Shown here one piece after another: positions 61,101 through 64,000 of a stretch of 64,000 nucleotides of DNA (its first letter is position 1; each line of letters opens with the position of its first letter). The position numbers and the translations under genes were made by a program. This DNA is from Vanessa cardui. Taxonomy: Eukaryota; Arthropoda; Insecta; Lepidoptera; Nymphalidae. The notes under the pieces are model-generated. The model ran no database searches. It saw only the letters and a list, made by a program, of their open reading frames with translations, and was not told the origin of the DNA. The stretch is taken from the NCBI RefSeq assembly GCF_905220365.1, contig NC_061125.1:13719831-13783830 (forward strand). The letters run 5' to 3'.

Positions 61101-63430
61101 TTAAACTTCAATCATGGAACAATAAGGAAAAAAAAGCGCAGTTATTAAACACTATGATACTTACAATTAAAATTCAAACAATTCCAAAATTACATATCAG
61201 AATAGATTAATTGATTCTAAATTTTGATTACAAAGATGTTCGTTTGCAATTAAGGAAGATAAGTTTGACGTTGGACCAATGGAGCATTTAATCCAGAACG
61301 AGCAACCTAATAAGGTCATAATGAGGACGACGATACTATTAATGACAGTGAAGATCGTCCGATATTTAATAAGAAGTCTTTAACGCGGACACATGTTCCC
61401 ACATAACTCTGAACCGACGTCGTTACCGTCCGATATCCGATCTTTTTACACCAAAACATTAAATTTTGGTAAGATAAAAAACAACCAAGCTCATTGTTCC
61501 GGTATTCTCAGCAACGTGGGGACTTAATGAAGTTAGCTGAGTACACAACAAAGAACTAAGGAGGTGTACTAAAGCATAACGTAAAAAATAGCCTGTCTTG
61601 ACTCGTTGCCGTGATTTATTGCTCAAGGCTCCCTTTAGGGTTGCTCAGTGGCGTTAAATTATTCAGCTTTTAATTCGTTATCGCGTCGGCCACCGCTGTT
61701 TCTACATTTTACACTATTTACAACGGGAAATAATTTACGAGTATCATCCACGGGGATTTTAGAGCCGGCGAGGTAAATTTGCGGGATTTTGAGTGCGTTC
61801 ACGTTGATATACCTACGATGTGTGACGTGTATGCTCTCTTTTGAGAGGAAATTTTGTATATTCATATATTTTTTTAAGTCAACCCGAGATGAAAACATGT
61901 CATGACAGATCCTAATCTACTTTAGAAAGTAATTGTAAGCATTTTTGAATTCGGATTTTAAGGCCGAGTAAGTTTGTAGTAAGGAATTGTAATTTTAGGA
62001 CAGGGGACGTAAATGAATTGGCAACTATTAACCACCATGTCCAGCCTATTTGCTAGTCCGCCTACATCTCATAAATAGAAAAAAAATGTATATATTTAAG
62101 TAATAAATAAGTGATCCCGTTACAAATAAAACATACCTAATTAAACGTACAAATTAAAAAGAAACAAATGGTATATATGTCATGATATATCTTTGTTATA
62201 TAATATTTGTATAACAAAGTTTATAATTACGTAAACATACCTCTGCTGGCCGTAGTCGTGCCGACGTGTCCAAAGAGATTTGCGCTCGGGTCCCAGAAGG
62301 TTCTCTCAAAACACAACACAACCTTATTTAAGTTCCCATAGCCTAGTCGTTTAATTGCAGCCACCTACAAAGTAAAATATCTAATTTATAAAAGCTCTTA
62401 CTGCGACTGTATTTACGTGAAATCCTGGGAAATATTTTTTTTATATTCCATGCCGTTAACTTATTATACACTTTTGATTTTGACTTATCTAACCACGGAA
62501 TCGATAACTACAGTTACATATATTTAAAAAAATCCATTCTGTAATATTAAAATCTCCAAGTCATAATCAAATATATTAGTTTGAAAACCATTCCAGCTTT
62601 TAAAATGTTAATGATAATATACAATATATTTAATTGGCAAGACTGTTTCTACTGTATAAGCTAGCCTATGTCAAAGATTAATAAGATATATGATACACCA
62701 GAGTATATCAATTACTCATTCTCTGTATTATTTATTATTATAAAAAAAAACATTTATTCATAAATTTAATTATAATATCTTTTTTACGAGAGTAACGATC
62801 TTGAGTGTGACCTTGGGCGTTATGTGAGTGAAAAGTATATAAATAAAATGACATCCAATGTAACAAAAATGTATTCATATATTAGAACAAAAGTAAGTAG
62901 TAGTAAAGTAAATTAAAGTAACAGCCTATAAATTTCCCACTGCTGATATAAGGCCTCCTCTTCCATTAAGGAGAGGGTTTGGAACATATTCCACACACTG
63001 TGGAATATGTTCCAAACCTGCACTGCAACAATGCACATGTGGCAGAATTTCGATGAAATTATACACATGCAGGTTTCCTCACGATGTTTTTCCTTCACCG
63101 CCGAGCACGAGATTAATTATAAACACAAATTAAGCACATATATATAGCGGTGCTTGCCTGGGTTCGAACCCGCAATCATCGGTTAAGATGCACGCGTTCT
63201 AGCCACTGGGCCATCATATTAGAACAAAACGTAACAAATATCTTTCCTACACTACGTATCGACTTTTCGACATCAAAGTCACGTTTACGTTCTCACTTAA
63301 TTATTCGACATACTCACTTTCCAATCAGGCAGCGGCGGATCGAACTTGACAAAGTTCTGCTGATTCTGGCCGTTGTTTGCGACCGCAACTTTGAGCACTC
63401 CCAGAGGTAATGTGCAGAGTATCACGTCGC
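57986..63430 (-). CDS. Su(var)3-3: LSD1/KDM1A lysine-specific histone demethylase, C-terminal half (five terminal exons; 5' part outside window)
   Basis: Flavin-dependent nuclear demethylase acting on mono- and dimethylated histone H3K4 within CoREST-type repressor complexes (family knowledge). Five exons were assembled by hand: 63318-63430, 62241-62364, 60577-60760, 59235-59362 and 57986-58140. All introns are GT-AG, and every split codon joins in phase, giving 233 complete codons plus a stop. Visible motifs in order are TLPLGVLK, GNLNKVVLCF, LFGHVGTTTASRG, LFLFWNLY, LALVAGEAA, TRWRADPFARGSYSF, LFFAGEHT and RNYPATVHGAFLSGLREAG. Residues equivalent to human K661, W695, W751, Y761, E801 and T810 are all present (numbering counted against the human protein from memory). 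The N-terminal SWIRM domain, the Tower domain and the first FAD half would lie past 64000. The protein ends soon after the last helix with an Ala-rich tail and a TGA at 57986-57988. SINEs sit in introns, none in exons, so the gene looks intact and functional. Confidence 0.96.
58335..58633 (-). mobile_element. SINE family A copy 12 (in LSD1 last intron)
   Basis: Full-length, moderately diverged copy in the intron between the two last LSD1 exons. It lies in the same orientation as the gene, well away from both splice sites. Confidence 0.88.
58998..59155 (-). mobile_element. SINE family A copy 13, internally deleted, with 11-bp target-site duplication
   Basis: Head (TTTGAACCCGTAATCATCGG, ACGCGTTCC) and tail end (CAGCCTGTAATTTCC) are present, but about 150 bp of the body is missing at about 59050. 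It is flanked by AAAATACATTT at 58987-58997 and 59156-59166. Confidence 0.88.
59235..59362 (-). CDS. Su(var)3-3: LSD1 exon: WRADPFARGSYSF to RLFFAG
   Basis: 128 nt, acceptor AG at 59363-59364, donor GTAAGT at 59229-59234. It opens with the final A of the split Arg codon, followed by Trp (human W751 equivalent). The family motif SYSY is SYSF here; the preceding Tyr (Y761 equivalent) is kept. It ends on the G of a split Gly codon leading into GEHT. Confidence 0.95.
60577..60760 (-). CDS. Su(var)3-3: LSD1 exon: LFLFWNLY to KECVVTR
   Basis: 184 nt, acceptor AG at 60761-60762, donor GTGAGA at 60571-60576. It starts with GT of the split Gly codon and ends with AG of a split Arg codon. It encodes ELFLFWNLYSAPVLLALVAG and then MENVTDDVIVGRC. 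A tempting inner acceptor at 60730-60731 was discarded, because the longer exon keeps the conserved FWNLY and the phase. Confidence 0.95.
62241..62364 (-). CDS. Su(var)3-3: LSD1 exon carrying the catalytic-site lysine
   Basis: 124 nt, acceptor AG at 62365-62366, donor GTATGT at 62235-62240. It encodes IKRLGYGNLNKVVLCF and continues to TTTASRG. The lysine of GNLNK (codon 62323-62325) corresponds to human K661, which holds the water near flavin N5. The exon ends on the first base of a Gly codon completed by the next exon. Confidence 0.95.
62893..63215 (-). mobile_element. SINE family A copy 14 with 14-bp target-site duplication and internal inverted repeat
   Basis: Lies in the intron between the first two visible LSD1 exons. 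Flanked by perfect ATATTAGAACAAAA (62879-62892 and 63216-63229). The body carries an inverted duplication (62976-63018) absent from other copies. Its promoter boxes are nearly consensus. Confidence 0.93.
63318..63430 (-). CDS. Su(var)3-3: LSD1 exon (first visible): TLPLGVLK segment
   Basis: 113 nt. The acceptor AG is at 63431-63432 and the donor GTGAGT at 63312-63317. The exon begins with the last two bases of a split codon and ends in phase 0 after a PPLPDWK motif. Between LGVLK and PPLPDWK there are about eight more residues (Asn/Gln-rich) than in human LSD1. This gap is variable in the family. Confidence 0.95.
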
Positions 63431-64000
63431 CTTAAAGAAAATTATATTTTTATATTCATTAACTGAAGTGAAGAAGTGAATTGTCTTTTTAAAAAATAAC
63501 TCAACACTAGAGAAGCGTAATTTGAGATAAAATCTTCAATATTATTATTTAAAGGATTCGATGATAGTGAAATCTATCAATTAATTATTTTCGAAGAAAT
63601 TCATATTAATTATAATTAATATTTGCAAAGACTATTTCATTTTATTTATTTTAAGCATAAAATGTAATAACATAAATAAATAAATATTAAATAGTTAAAT
63701 CGAATACTTCAGCAGTCTCAACAGACTTTTAATCAAATAAATTCAATGAAGCTGATTTAATAAAAGTTCGCTATAATCCAAAATTGAACGGTATAGAACA
63801 TTCGATTTTAAATTTTTACACTTTAATATACTACTAGTTACTAAGCAAAATCGAGTGCAGATTCTTTTTTCATCTTTTTAGTATATTCTCATACAGAGAA
63901 ATTTTAAAACAAATGCCTATCAAATCTTACACTTCATATTGAAATGTCAAGTCTTAATTTTTACTAAACTGATTTCGACTATGAACAATCCTTAAAACTA

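Noticed and set aside
61659..61898. 79-codon minus ORF in an LSD1 intron
   Set aside because: Neither the phase nor flanking splice sites would let it join the LSD1 reading frame, and LSD1 has no extra segment at that place.
1..64000. CRISPR array, rRNA, intact tRNA gene or gene cluster
   Set aside because: No regularly spaced direct repeats, no rRNA-like conserved blocks, and all tRNA-like stretches are SINE heads or fragments without a full cloverleaf.

Overview
The window looks like a piece of a lepidopteran (moth or butterfly) nuclear genome. It is strongly AT-rich, has few genes, and holds one intron-containing gene with GT-AG introns. It is crowded with SINEs, LINE remnants and small non-autonomous DNA elements of types I recognise from Lepidoptera. 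A nymphalid butterfly is my best guess, but that rests on remembered repeat types only. I see no bacterial or viral operon structure, no CRISPR array and no rRNA.

Two protein-coding loci are convincing. (1) At the right end, minus strand, five consecutive terminal exons (63430 down to 57986) encode the C-terminal amine-oxidase half of the histone demethylase LSD1/KDM1A (fly Su(var)3-3). All splice sites and codon phases fit, the FAD-contacting lysine and the GEHT motif are present, and the 5' exons lie beyond the window. (2) At 45467-46213, minus strand, an intronless 248-residue ORF encodes an unrecognised protein with two hydrophobic segments.

The rest is transposable-element landscape. 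963-5500 (minus) is a decayed but nearly full-length non-LTR retrotransposon: ORF1 with a PHD-type finger, ORF2 with endonuclease and reverse transcriptase broken by several frameshifts, and a (TAAA)n tail. 8250-9330 (plus) is a 5'-truncated LINE end. Two short interspersed families dominate. Family A is a tRNA-derived SINE with a (TTG)n tail; about 15 copies are listed, several with clear target-site duplications. Family B is about 290 bp with a poly(A) tail; about 11 copies or fragments are listed. Also present are a piggyBac-type MITE with TTAA ends (22285-22528), a hAT-type MITE (26328-26522), a 158-bp element with 39-bp perfect inverted ends (40952-41109), several other repeat families, and nested insertions.

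I found no new multi-gene system. The points most worth a second look are the 39-bp-arm palindromic element, a microRNA-like hairpin at 31505-31590, the unrecognised two-transmembrane gene, the piggyBac MITE with three internal hairpins, and an inverted duplication inside a SINE in an LSD1 intron.
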